A stretch of 24,506 nt of DNA from Alteromonadaceae bacterium UBA2620 (lineage in GTDB: Bacteria > Pseudomonadota > Gammaproteobacteria > Enterobacterales > Alteromonadaceae): the NCBI GenBank assembly GCA_002339125.1, contig DDJQ01000106.1:1-24506 (forward strand), in the 5' to 3' direction. The notes under the pieces were generated by a model, which had not been told where the DNA came from, did not search any database, and was given only the letters and a program-made list of their open reading frames with translations. How positions within the stretch are numbered: position 1 is the stretch's first letter; the number at the start of each line of letters is the position of its first letter. A program made the position numbers and the translations under genes. This document shows positions 8,901 to 16,242 of the stretch, one piece after another.

Positions 8901-9898
8901 ACTGTGGGGAGGTTAAGATCTAGAGCCAATATCCCTAGTTGAGTGGAAGCAACCAGAAACTGTTTATTTTCTAACTGATGGATAGCTTGCACGGCCCTTA
9001 TTTGATCAAAACTAAAACGAGGCTTGCCGAAAGCTAATTCACGCAACACACTTTCGGTCTCATCAAGTGTAAATAACCCTCCAGCCGCGACCCAAAGCGT
9101 ACCTTCGCTATCCTCGATAATACATTCAACATCCTTAAGCTGATTTTCCGGAACGGAAACAGGATAAAAATCACTAACATTATCCCGATACCGATAGATA
9201 CCACCAACACCACCTACATAGAGATACCCACCAATAGCTTTAACATAGGTAATCTTTGCCAGCCCAGGGAAATGAATATCTCTTTTTAGAAGCGTAATCT
9301 CCCGTAATTGCTCATCCATAAAAATGACATGGTTTGCTTCAGATGCAGCAACCAGATTATTATAAACGGTAAGCGAATAGATACTTCGCATGCCTGAACC
9401 ATCTTCGAACTTATCTTTAATGATCGGAGAATCACCAGAAGGTGGCAGCAGCATAAGCCCAGACAATGTACTAACTACAACTGAGTTTTTATAAGATTGG
9501 GTTGCCCACGCTTTTACAGCCAGATGCTCAGGGAGAGTAAGTTTTGAAAACGTTCCTTCAGAGAAGGAGTAGGTAAATACGCCGTTACCAAATTCAGAAA
9601 TAAACAGCTTATTTCCCGCAATGTGAAGATCGGCAATATATCCTTTACCTAACGGACTATTAGAATGTGTAAATTGTTGTGTTGAGTTGCCAACAATGCG
9701 AAATAAGCCGTTCTCAGCACCAATAAATACAGCTCCATTGTGCTCTTTAATGTCCCGTATTATACCTGTTGCTTCACCGTTTAGTTTTCGTTTTCCCGTC
9801 CATGACGGTTCAACTCCAAACGTATTATCAACGGCTAATAACCAAATAAAGACAGAAATTAATACGGTCCTAATTGTCAACATCCTTGTCTTTTTCAT
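5948..9898 (-). CDS. One-piece hybrid sensor kinase / AraC regulator lacking its phosphoacceptor His and Asp
   Basis: A 1316-residue protein built like carbohydrate-sensing hybrid two-component systems. It has a signal peptide, a periplasmic two-component-regulator propeller (to about residue 650), a Y_Y_Y domain (about 680-740), a membrane helix (about 745-770), a HisKA-like region, a GHKL ATPase domain, a receiver and a C-terminal AraC HTH. The ATPase keeps its N box (NHLLINAVSYT), DNGPGM and NTGIGL. However, the H-box reads NLANEIKTPL, with Asn815 where the phosphorylated His belongs. In the receiver the acceptor Asp is Glu1106 (PDVIVTEL) and the acidic pair is E1063-R1064; Thr1136 and Lys1158 remain. 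It may therefore signal without phosphotransfer, or be locked on by the Glu. GGAG lies eight bases before the ATG. Targets are unknown; no polysaccharide genes adjoin it. Confidence 0.93.
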   Translation of the reverse strand: MKKTRMLTIRTVLISVFIWLLAVDNTFGVEPSWTGKRKLNGEATGIIRDIKEHNGAVFIGAENGLFRIVGNSTQQFTHSNSPLGKGYIADLHIAGNKLFISEFGNGVFTYSFSEGTFSKLTLPEHLAVKAWATQSYKNSVVVSTLSGLMLLPPSGDSPIIKDKFEDGSGMRSIYSLTVYNNLVAASEANHVIFMDEQLREITLLKRDIHFPGLAKITYVKAIGGYLYVGGVGGIYRYRDNVSDFYPVSVPENQLKDVECIIEDSEGTLWVAAGGLFTLDETESVLRELAFGKPRFSFDQIRAVQAIHQLENKQFLVASTQLGILALDLNLPTVNYLHESSFPFRNDIYSAVPMSSNQYIARSKDQWFRLNAETGKLDQLNNDEFEKAPIPIGNKVIVPDAACNTFEFGDVELIKTQKIRDSSGLCSYLKAEHYNQEELQYIYYQAPTHAGFVKLENNELSHHVNAPKDLRFLESTGDLPAIMLDKKNVLYFMVEQGVWVRYELEELKGVFVYCMYTDSTSIYFCTSGKGLKQFDIVTKRFIEEPLNSAIPRFIRAGFLDAAGNHWLATNKGFVFLNGNYLFQFDSSDGVVDTDFNYRGILPLNEKKFILVGDQLSYVVDTDLVAHYVEKRRRHAAQAAVVKLDLLPDTAQSAPMAERSALELASAPDEMIFEFASADYVYPHLHKLEYRLKGFHEDWQELPANMGTVAYSGLSFGAFDFQVRVVDSKSQAVQPISRYPFNIARPPWLTWQAYILYLAALALTIWLVVVLIKRHMAEKSRVLAAVIEQKQSALLESNRSITELLNKKEKIFSNLANEIKTPLMQILNPLAELRARPLTADIRGKLDVVYGNAGRLRVLTDQLAAVERIEHISGQVLQRYNIGNTLDFLVETWRPEALKKQLILSCDCDIRAPVLLIQDSLEALLNHLLINAVSYTQPGGQVRIKASHQADKLVVYIKDNGPGMDKLHLEFVTSRFAKGTNYNGNTNTGIGLNLANALALANDGWLELKSEPGTGTEVSVHLPFNPALTVENREALTVDDGTQRQVAEQSAQYRESNLPVVLVIERSHEACEYIINLLGESFNCYSTQSGMQALEIIPVLQPDVIVTELNITDISGVVITEKLREQDVFADVPVMILTAASDYTSKLNSFKASVNDYLVKPVEREELVSRIESNLTYSRLAHRHNVSRSANDNVEDTPAYVKAILPRCDNEKDRKFIVKFLDVIESNYQDERFNRSRASALLAMSDRQLNRTLSKLLPDNFTMFLKKYRLEKSMPMLEQGLQITQIAFEVGFGSGAYYSRCFKQVYKVLPSDYQFPDK

Positions 9899-9938
9899 CT
9901 GCGTATCTCCGAAGCCCTTTTCTTAAATTGGTATCTCC

Positions 9939-9968
9939 TTATCAACTACTTTAATGCGAGTACTTCAA
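9939..9968 (-). promoter_or_regulatory. Possible promoter of the hybrid sensor gene
   Basis: On the minus strand TTGAAG (9963-9968) and TGATAA (9939-9944) are 18 bases apart and sit about 40-70 bases before the ATG at 9898. This is a moderate match to a sigma-70 promoter only. Confidence 0.3.
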
Positions 9969-9969
9969 A

Positions 9970-10137
9970 ATGAATATAGAGCAAAAATTAACCAATTGCG
10001 AGATTTCTGTGGAAGACTGTCTGATGGTACAGGGCGGTAACTATCCTCCTGCAATGCCGGATCTTCTCGGCATTGAGAGACCAGGCTGCCATGCTCTGCT
10101 GGTAGAAGAAGCAGAGAAACCAGATGATGGGCGTTAA
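9970..10137 (+). CDS. Possible small protein, 55 residues
   Basis: An open frame from ATG 9970 to TAA 10135-10137 fills most of the 235-base gap between the hybrid sensor gene and umuC. The product would be acidic, soluble, with three Cys and several Pro, starting MNIEQKLTNCEISVEDCLMV. It has no signal peptide or recognised domain. The codon choice looks like that of its neighbours, but no Shine-Dalgarno sequence precedes the ATG. The frame ends inside the last bases of the convergent umuC. It could be a real small protein, a remnant of a longer gene, or chance. Confidence 0.35.
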   Translation: MNIEQKLTNCEISVEDCLMVQGGNYPPAMPDLLGIERPGCHALLVEEAEKPDDGR

Positions 10138-11402
10138 CACACAACCTTAGGCAAATGCCGCCAGTTAGTCGTGTATTGGGGTGACAGGTGTTCTCTTTTC
10201 ATCCCCCATTCCGGGTGTATTCCTTTTGCGGCTGCGCCTATAGTCTGACTGCCGTAGCGGCTGTTTATTGCATCCATGCATTGCATGAGTTTGGGGTTGT
10301 GAGCGAGTTCGGCGAACATATCGCTCTGCTCATGGGCAGTTTCGATAATTTCTATCGCGCCAACGCCACACTTGTGTAGTTTAATATTGGCTTTGTAAAG
10401 CGCATGACTGGCATTAGACGCAGCATGAACCAATGCTCTGGTATCGTTAGTAGGCTGTGCAAAACGATGCTGAATCGCCTTGTGGTATTGTTCTGTATCC
10501 GCAAAGGGATTGGCGTGAGTAAATAAAGTGAGTAGCCAGGCTTTACTCTGCTGCCGGCGTAATTTCTCAGCTACTTTTTCAGCATGCCAGCAAAGGCTTT
10601 CACGCAACAACTGCTCGCTGGTAACCGGTTGCCCGAACGCCCGCGTTGAGTATATTTGTTGTTTCTTTGCTCTTTCCTCATCCCACTGTATACACACGGT
10701 ACCGTTGAGCTCCCTTACCGTTCTTTCCAGTTCTACTGAAAACTGTTTACGCAGCGCTTTAGGATTGAATTTCGCCAGCTGCCAGGCGTTTAAAATACCT
10801 TGCTCACGCAACCGGGTAGCAATGCGCTTACCCACTCCCCAAACATCCTGTACATCCATTTGAAGTAACACATGCCTACAAGCTTCCGGCGTATCGAGCA
10901 CGGCAATGCCAGACTTATCGCCAAGCTTCTTGCCTGCAAAGCTGGCAACCTTAGCAAGCGTGGGCGTTGCGCCTAAGCCAACACCTACCGGCAATCTGAG
11001 TTGCTGCCACACATCACTCTGTATGCGTTCAGCATAAACGCGCCAGCTTTCAGCAGGCCGCCAGGTATCAAAAAATAAGAAGCACTCGTCTATGGAATAT
11101 ATATGCTGGTCAGGAGCGTACTGACCTACTACCTGCATCATCTTATTCGACAAGTAATCGTAAAGTTCATAGTTTGAAGAACGGATCACGGCATTGTGCT
11201 GTGCCAGCAGTTTTTTAACCTTGTAGTAGGGGCCAAATTTTTTGACGCCCAATTGCTTTGCGTGCTCACAAAGAGCGCAAATACAGCCGTCATTGTTGGT
11301 AAGCACAACAACCGGTCGTTGGCGAATGGCCGGATCGAAGACTTTCTCGGCCGAAGCATAAAAGCTATTGGCATCGACTAACGCATACATTGGCTTAACC
11401 AT
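10134..11402 (-). CDS. umuC: DNA polymerase V catalytic subunit UmuC
   Basis: Y-family translesion polymerase of 422 residues, the usual UmuC length. The catalytic acidic residues are visible in VDANSFYASAE near the N-terminus and SIDECFLFFD near residue 105. A helix-hairpin-helix region follows (VWGVGKRIATRLREQGI), then the little-finger domain and the UmuC-specific tail with a conserved-looking GMKREHLSPQYTT segment. The gene overlaps the end of umuD, which implies coupled translation. Initiation may be at 11402 or at 11390; the latter gives MYALVDANSFYA, matching the start of known UmuC proteins. With processed UmuD it would copy past damaged bases during the SOS response. Confidence 0.97.
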   Translation of the reverse strand: MVKPMYALVDANSFYASAEKVFDPAIRQRPVVVLTNNDGCICALCEHAKQLGVKKFGPYYKVKKLLAQHNAVIRSSNYELYDYLSNKMMQVVGQYAPDQHIYSIDECFLFFDTWRPAESWRVYAERIQSDVWQQLRLPVGVGLGATPTLAKVASFAGKKLGDKSGIAVLDTPEACRHVLLQMDVQDVWGVGKRIATRLREQGILNAWQLAKFNPKALRKQFSVELERTVRELNGTVCIQWDEERAKKQQIYSTRAFGQPVTSEQLLRESLCWHAEKVAEKLRRQQSKAWLLTLFTHANPFADTEQYHKAIQHRFAQPTNDTRALVHAASNASHALYKANIKLHKCGVGAIEIIETAHEQSDMFAELAHNPKLMQCMDAINSRYGSQTIGAAAKGIHPEWGMKREHLSPQYTTNWRHLPKVVC

Positions 11403-11794
11403 CTAACATAACGGTGCATACGCACAGAACGCACCACTATCCCCTCCACCTCAAACAGATCACCGTCGCCCAGCGCATAGGGCTTGTGATCAAGGCCAGG
11501 AGATAACAATACCTGTGCTTTGCGATCGTAGAGTTTACAAACAAAGTTACCGTTTAAATTGGCCACTATCACATCCAGTGAAGTGGGATGCGCCGCACGA
11601 TCGACAATCAGCAGATCGCCGTCGAATATGCCTACGCCTGTCATCGAGTCGCCCTGAGCCTGACCAATAAACGTAGCTGTAGGGTGTTCTATAAGTAGCT
11701 CGTCGAGATCCAGCGCCAGCTGTTTATATTCAGCTGCCGGCGACTCGAAACCACTGATGCCAGCTTGCGCTGCAACGGGTATAACCTGAAGCAT
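11378..11794 (-). CDS. umuD: DNA polymerase V accessory protein UmuD
   Basis: LexA-like self-cleaving S24 peptidase that becomes UmuD' and activates UmuC. The start at ATG 11794, with AGGTGG eleven bases before it, gives 138 residues; a GTG at 11809 would add five. The probable cleavage site is the Ala-Gly in AAQAGISGFESPAAEY. The catalytic Ser lies in GDSMTG (residue 50) and the Lys in FVCKLY (residue 87). The N-terminal arm before the cleavage site is shorter than in E. coli UmuD and closer in length to some plasmid homologues. It is the first gene of umuDC and is controlled by the LexA box at 11821-11840. Confidence 0.95.
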   Translation of the reverse strand: MLQVIPVAAQAGISGFESPAAEYKQLALDLDELLIEHPTATFIGQAQGDSMTGVGIFDGDLLIVDRAAHPTSLDVIVANLNGNFVCKLYDRKAQVLLSPGLDHKPYALGDGDLFEVEGIVVRSVRMHRYVRWLSQCMR

Positions 11795-11820
11795 TGTTAA
11801 CTTTACCACCTGTTAAAAAA

Positions 11821-11840
11821 TACTGTTTATTTATACAGTA
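11821..11840. promoter_or_regulatory. LexA box shared by umuDC and yebG
   Basis: TACTGTTTATTTATACAGTA contains CTGT-N8-ACAG, a perfect match to the gammaproteobacterial LexA consensus. It is the only such site between the divergent umuD (27 bases to its ATG) and yebG (47 bases to its ATG), so one operator probably silences both until DNA damage. Confidence 0.93.
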
Positions 11841-11859
11841 AATTGCGATAGAGTGACAA
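11830..11859 (-). promoter_or_regulatory. umuDC promoter
   Basis: On the minus strand TTGTCA (11854-11859) and TATAAA (11830-11835) are 18 bases apart. The -10 lies within the LexA box, so bound LexA would block RNA polymerase. Confidence 0.55.
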
Positions 11860-11886
11860 GGAATTTCACAACAACGGAGTTACACA

Positions 11887-12174
11887 ATGGCTATCACAAC
11901 ACAATATGTGGTCTCTCATAAAGGGGTAGAAAAGTTGGTTACTACCGATAAAAAAGCAGCAGATCAATACGATAAAATGCTCGATGTGGCCGACAACCTG
12001 GCCGTTTACATTGAGGCAAAAGGCATAAAGCTCGATGAAGCGGTTGCCGAAGAATTATCAATTATGCTGGCCAAAAACAAAGACAACCTGACTAAGCTGC
12101 TCAAAGGTACTGATGCCGATACGCTGTTATCCAGCGAGAGCGCTGAAGTGGTAAAGCTAAAAGCCAACGGCTAA
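11887..12174 (+). CDS. yebG: YebG-family SOS protein
   Basis: A 95-residue soluble protein matching the YebG family of DNA-damage-induced proteins, whose molecular role is not well established. The family features are VxYVV at the N-terminus followed by the conserved KKxADxYDKMLDxADNL segment (residues 22-38) and a helical C-terminal half. Ribosome site GGAG at 11876-11879 lies seven bases before the ATG. The gene is divergent from umuDC across the shared LexA box, which independently supports SOS control. E. coli YebG is also LexA-regulated, but there the gene is not next to umuDC. Confidence 0.92.
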   Translation: MAITTQYVVSHKGVEKLVTTDKKAADQYDKMLDVADNLAVYIEAKGIKLDEAVAEELSIMLAKNKDNLTKLLKGTDADTLLSSESAEVVKLKANG

Positions 12175-12240
12175 GGCAATAAACGCCGTTGGAATGATAT
12201 AGCAGGGCTGCCAGGCTCAGCGATAATTACTAAGCCTGGT
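12164..12240. terminator. Two hairpins between convergent yebG and the Aer-like gene
   Basis: The first stem is CCAACGGC (12164-12171) with GCCGTTGG (12185-12192) and includes the yebG stop. The second is CCAGGCT (12211-12217) with AGCCTGG (12233-12239). Neither is followed by a good U-run, so the assignment as terminators rests mainly on position. Confidence 0.4.
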
Positions 12241-12244
12241 GGCG

Positions 12245-13831
12245 CTATTTGTTGCCAATTTCTTTTTCGATGTTGAAGCGCTTTATAACGCTATTAACTT
12301 CGGCAATGGTGGTATGCAGATGATCGCTGGCTTCCAGTGAACGCTCTGAACTGCGCTGGGTATCGGCAGCGCCATCGGCAATTTCAACAATCTGCTGATT
12401 GATATGCTCCGCTACAGCGCTTTGCTCTTCGACTGCAGCCGACATTTCAATGGTCATTTCAGAAATCCCCTGCACCGCAACATTGATATCAGACAGCGCC
12501 TGACGAGTGTCCTGCACAATACCAGCACCGCGTTCTGCTGACTCCAGCCCGTTTTTAGACACTTTTACAGCCCGCTCACTACGCGTGGCAAGCACCTGAA
12601 TAATGTTATGGATACGGTCGGTAGACTCCCGGGTTTTAGACGCCAGGGCCCGCACCTCGTCGGCAACCACAGCAAAGCCTCGCCCTTGCTCACCGGCGCG
12701 AGCTGCTTCGATGGCCGCATTAAGTGCCAGCAAATTCGTTTGCTCAGCAATCGACGAAATAATGCTTGCCGCTTCACCAATATCACTGGTGCTCTGGTCG
12801 AGCTCGGTTACCGTAGCGGAAATGGTTTCCACTACCCCTTTTAGCTCATCAATGGCTGCTGCCGCAGATTGCGCAGTCTGGTTTCCGGTTTCCACATTTC
12901 GCGCCGCAGAGCGGGCAGTATCGGCATTTTGTTCCACTCTCTCTGCCACTTCCTGAATAGACTGAGACATCTGAGTCACTGCCGAAGCAATTTGTTGAGT
13001 TGCCTGATTTTGTTGCACCACTGCGGTAGACGTAATGGCCGCCTGCTCGTGGGTGGTGTTGGCAATATGCTCCAGTAACGAAGCCGCGTCTTTGATACGG
13101 GTTAAGGCTGTGCGACTGCGGGTAAGTTCACAACCAAGCACCAACTTGGCTCTGGCCGATGCGCCAAAATCATCAAAATAAGTTTGCGAAACCACGGCGC
13201 TATCGTAAGAATCCGAGCTCAGGCCAATGAGCTCTTCCCAACGTTTTTCGCTTAAGAAATGTTGCCACACCGCCATTACAATAAGCACTGCGGCGGTAAC
13301 CACTGTAGGCACTAAACCGGCAAATAAACCCAGAAAAATAAGCAGAGGAATACCCGCTCCCCAGAACACACTCAGCTTTTTGAGCATGTAAAGGTAAATC
13401 TCGCTGGCTTTGGCCGCTGACTGACCATTGCGGATCCGCTCATAGCGAGCGCTGGCACGGGCAACTTCGTGATCTAGAGCTGGTACCCTAACCGACTCAT
13501 AACCAACAATTTCGTTGTTCTCGTAAACCGGCGTAACGAATGCAGACACCCAGTAATGGTCGCCATTTTTACGCCGGTTTTTTACCAGCCCCATCCAGAT
13601 CCGGCCGGCTTGCAGGGTTTGCCACATTTCTTTGAATACACCCTCCGGCATATCGGGGTGACGTACAAGATTATGGTTTTTGTTGAGAAGTTCTTCCCTG
13701 TCAAAACCGCTCACTTCCACAAAGGCATCATTACAGTAGGTGATAATGCCGCGCTTGTCGGTAGATGAAATCAGCCGGTAGTGATCGGGAAATTTGTAGT
13801 CTTTTTGTGTGACTGGCTGGTTATTGCGCAT
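12245..13831 (-). CDS. Aer-like chemoreceptor with PAS domain
   Basis: A methyl-accepting chemotaxis protein of 528 residues that probably senses redox state or oxygen for aerotaxis. The N-terminal PAS domain (about residues 15-120) has the Aer-type pattern: TYCNDAFVEVSGF, NLVRHPDMP and the WMGLVKNRRKNGDHYWV segment expected around the FAD pocket. A membrane hairpin at about 155-192 has no periplasmic domain. The cytoplasmic signalling domain contains the hairpin tip EQTNLLALNAAIEAARAGEQ at about 363-382, which contacts CheA and CheW. No C-terminal CheR-tethering pentapeptide is seen. AAGGAG lies eleven bases before the ATG. Confidence 0.95.
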   Translation of the reverse strand: MRNNQPVTQKDYKFPDHYRLISSTDKRGIITYCNDAFVEVSGFDREELLNKNHNLVRHPDMPEGVFKEMWQTLQAGRIWMGLVKNRRKNGDHYWVSAFVTPVYENNEIVGYESVRVPALDHEVARASARYERIRNGQSAAKASEIYLYMLKKLSVFWGAGIPLLIFLGLFAGLVPTVVTAAVLIVMAVWQHFLSEKRWEELIGLSSDSYDSAVVSQTYFDDFGASARAKLVLGCELTRSRTALTRIKDAASLLEHIANTTHEQAAITSTAVVQQNQATQQIASAVTQMSQSIQEVAERVEQNADTARSAARNVETGNQTAQSAAAAIDELKGVVETISATVTELDQSTSDIGEAASIISSIAEQTNLLALNAAIEAARAGEQGRGFAVVADEVRALASKTRESTDRIHNIIQVLATRSERAVKVSKNGLESAERGAGIVQDTRQALSDINVAVQGISEMTIEMSAAVEEQSAVAEHINQQIVEIADGAADTQRSSERSLEASDHLHTTIAEVNSVIKRFNIEKEIGNK

Positions 13832-14019
13832 CGCGTTTGAAGCTCCTTTCTAGCTTCTGACAACCAAAAGGCGGGCTGTCCCGATATGAATAATGCAGAC
13901 GGATTCAGGGTACCCAACTACCTCTATCATTTAGAATAGACCATGAAATAAACAACTACCAAACCGGTAGCGAAAGTTTGAGTGGCAGAATGGAAATAAA
14001 ACAATAGGATTGTAAAGTG

Positions 14020-14040
14020 GGCGGCCGCTTGCGAGCCGCC
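14020..14040 (-). terminator. Weak hairpin after the CZB chemoreceptor gene
   Basis: GGCGGC (14020-14025) pairs with GCCGCC (14035-14040). It lies eleven bases after the stop at 14052 on the minus strand, with only three T in the following bases. Between here and the Aer-like gene (13832-14019) nothing else was recognised apart from that gene's 5' region. Confidence 0.35.
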
Positions 14041-14051
14041 TCCGGCGAAGG

Positions 14052-15146
14052 TTAAGGTTTTGCGGTGTGCGAAATATTATCCAGTAAGGTGGTCACCTCC
14101 TGGCTGGCAGCTTCCATTTCCCGAAGCAACTGCTCACACTCAGCATGGTTACCCGCAGCGTGTGCGCTGATAGCATTAACCCCGGCTTTATGAACGGCTG
14201 CATGAGGCCTGTCTAAACGTTTGAACGCATCGAGCTTAGCCATGGCTGAAGTTGCGTTGCTGCTATACCATTTACCCAGTCGGCAGCTTGTATGATCGGC
14301 AAAGTCATGCTCTGACTTAGAGGAGCGTCCGGTCAGTACGGCATAAACCTCCGATTTCCATACTACGTGGTCAAGCTTTACGGTTTGAATGAAGGTTTGC
14401 AGGCTGGCAGAACGGATGGTGTTTTCCATCACATCACAGTGCTCAATCATGCCGGCATAATTACTGTTAAGTGAGCTGATACCGTCGGCTAACTTGCCGT
14501 TATTGGTTTGTAATTCACCTACAGAAGACACCGCCACCTGCGTAGACTGAATAATACTTTTAACCAGCTCAGACACTTCACTTGCCGATTGATTGGTTTC
14601 ATTTGCCAAAGAGCGTACTTCATCGGCCACCACACTGAACCCGCGTCCGGCATCGCCGGCACGAGCAGCTTCGATGGCGGCGTTAAGGGCCAGTAGGTTG
14701 GTCTGATCCGAGATACTGGTAATGGTGGTCACAAACTTATTGATGTTATCGGCCGTTTCAGAAAGGCCTTCGATGCTCTCACTCATGGCCGACATCATGG
14801 TATTCAGGCCACTCATGTCATTTACGATTTGCTTTAATGATTCGCTGGACTCGGCAAACAGACGATGGTTCTCGGTTATCTTGTCGGATTGCGCACTGAT
14901 ATCTTCAAATGAAGAGAGTACCGTATGGCGAATTCCTTCTACCTGGTTTAACGAATCCAACATACTGTCAGTCAGGCCAGGCATATCAGACTCTTTGTTT
15001 TCAGCTTCTGTAAGTTGCGCCCTGAGCTCTCTGTTTTCCTGTTCTAATGCAGATAACTGCGCAGCCAACTGGCTATTCTCTTTTTGCAGAGCAGAAACTT
15101 TACTCTGCTCCTGGTCAAGGGTGGTGCGAAATACAAACAAATCCAC
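14052..15146 (-). CDS. Soluble chemoreceptor with zinc-binding CZB domain
   Basis: A cytoplasmic methyl-accepting protein of 364 residues with no membrane segment. It begins with a coiled coil (about residues 10-52, heptads of Leu/Glu/Gln), has a short signalling domain with the tip DQTNLLALNAAIEAARAG at 147-164, and ends in a CZB domain. The CZB zinc ligands are all present: H260 in LDHVVW, C288 in HTSCRLGKWY, and H315 with H319 in PHAAVHKAG. Other CZB receptors sense zinc or hypochlorous acid through the Cys-Zn site; which applies here is inference. The GTG at 15146 has AGGAG only two bases away. A TTG at 15140 is eight bases from it and may be the true start. It lies next to the Aer-like receptor but with its own 5' region. 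Confidence 0.93.
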   Translation of the reverse strand: MDLFVFRTTLDQEQSKVSALQKENSQLAAQLSALEQENRELRAQLTEAENKESDMPGLTDSMLDSLNQVEGIRHTVLSSFEDISAQSDKITENHRLFAESSESLKQIVNDMSGLNTMMSAMSESIEGLSETADNINKFVTTITSISDQTNLLALNAAIEAARAGDAGRGFSVVADEVRSLANETNQSASEVSELVKSIIQSTQVAVSSVGELQTNNGKLADGISSLNSNYAGMIEHCDVMENTIRSASLQTFIQTVKLDHVVWKSEVYAVLTGRSSKSEHDFADHTSCRLGKWYSSNATSAMAKLDAFKRLDRPHAAVHKAGVNAISAHAAGNHAECEQLLREMEAASQEVTTLLDNISHTAKP

Positions 15147-15230
15147 TGCTCCTGAGGTAAACGTTGAAACCTATCACTACCGGTAATATCGGGCGATTCT
15201 AAGAGTTGGTTAAAAAAAATCAACAACTTA

Positions 15231-16232
15231 CTATTCCGGACTGCTCGTTGAACCTCTGAGGATCAGTCGCGGGCTAAGAATATGCTGGTATTCATGGTGG
15301 CTATGACCGTACACGCGCTCAAGCACCCAATGAGCCGCCATACTACCGATTTTTTGTACCGGATAATCAATGGTAGTTAGCCCAGGTGAAAGATAGCTGG
15401 CGAAGTCCACATTATCAAACCCGATCACCGAAACATCTTCCGGCATTCTGCGGCCAAGCTCGCGTAGCGCGATCATCGCACCGGAGGCCATTTCATCATT
15501 TGCACAGGCTACCGCAGTAAATTTTGCGCCGCGGGCAACCAATGCACGAATCCCCTCCGTACCGGATTTGGCCTGAAAGTTTCCCTCATAGGTAAGGTTG
15601 TCGGTGTATTCAACCCCCATGTCTGCAAGGGCCTGTTGGTGGCCGGTTAAACGCTTTTTACCATCGGCTTTAAACAGCGAACCAGCAATATAGGCGATTT
15701 GTGTGTGACCAATGTCGAGGAGATGACGAGTGGCAAGGTACCCACCCTTAACGTTGTCGAGACTAATGCAATTATCGCCGATTTCTTCAATAAAGCGGTT
15801 TACCACAACAAGGTCAACGCCCTGATGAACCAGGCTCACCAGATACTCATCACTAACGGCTTCCACATGCAAAATCAGCGCATCACAACGGCGACTGAGC
15901 AGAGCATCGATTTGTTCTTTTTCAATTTGTGCGTCGGAGTGACCGGTTGCGATCAGCATGTGTTTTTTGGCCTGCCGTAAGGCCTGCTCAGTACCGCCCA
16001 TCATCGCCCCAAAGAACGAACCATGCAGTTCTGGCACCACATACCCAATGGTATGGGTTTTATTGGATGCCAGTGAAGCGGCCACAACATTATGCCGGTA
16101 GCCAAGCTCCGCCATGGCCTGCATAACCAGTTCGCGGGTTTTCTGTTTTACCGTACCGGTATCGTTGATAACCCTTGAAACGGTGGCAGACGATACACCG
16201 GCTTTTTCGCTGACTTGTTTTATTGTGACCAT
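15231..16232 (-). CDS. LacI-family repressor of the beta-glucoside operon
   Basis: A 333-residue transcription repressor with an N-terminal HTH (TIKQVSEKAGVSSATVSRVIN), hinge, and periplasmic-binding-protein-like sugar sensor domain (YVVPELHGSFFGAMMGGTEQ, VIGFDNVDFASYLSPGLTTI). The open frame extends 66 bases upstream, but the HTH of the family begins right after the ATG at 16232, which is ten bases beyond the symporter stop. The longer start would overlap that gene. As third gene of the GH1-symporter-lacI operon it is probably autoregulated. Its likely operators are the two TGTAAGCGCTT sites at 19032 and 20086. The inducer is presumably a beta-glucoside or glucose disaccharide. Confidence 0.93.
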   Translation of the reverse strand: MVTIKQVSEKAGVSSATVSRVINDTGTVKQKTRELVMQAMAELGYRHNVVAASLASNKTHTIGYVVPELHGSFFGAMMGGTEQALRQAKKHMLIATGHSDAQIEKEQIDALLSRRCDALILHVEAVSDEYLVSLVHQGVDLVVVNRFIEEIGDNCISLDNVKGGYLATRHLLDIGHTQIAYIAGSLFKADGKKRLTGHQQALADMGVEYTDNLTYEGNFQAKSGTEGIRALVARGAKFTAVACANDEMASGAMIALRELGRRMPEDVSVIGFDNVDFASYLSPGLTTIDYPVQKIGSMAAHWVLERVYGHSHHEYQHILSPRLILRGSTSSPE

Positions 16233-16242
16233 AGTAACTTCG

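Noticed and set aside
5044..15226. Many open frames of 60-150 codons opposite to the SDR, sensor, umuC and chemoreceptor genes
   Set aside because: They are antisense or out-of-frame shadows with no ribosome sites, and their translations are Ser/Cys/Leu-rich nonsense, while the main frames carry full domain motifs.
15155..15230. T8 run (minus strand) after the lacI gene as an intrinsic terminator
   Set aside because: No convincing stem precedes the T-run, so the operon end cannot be assigned here.
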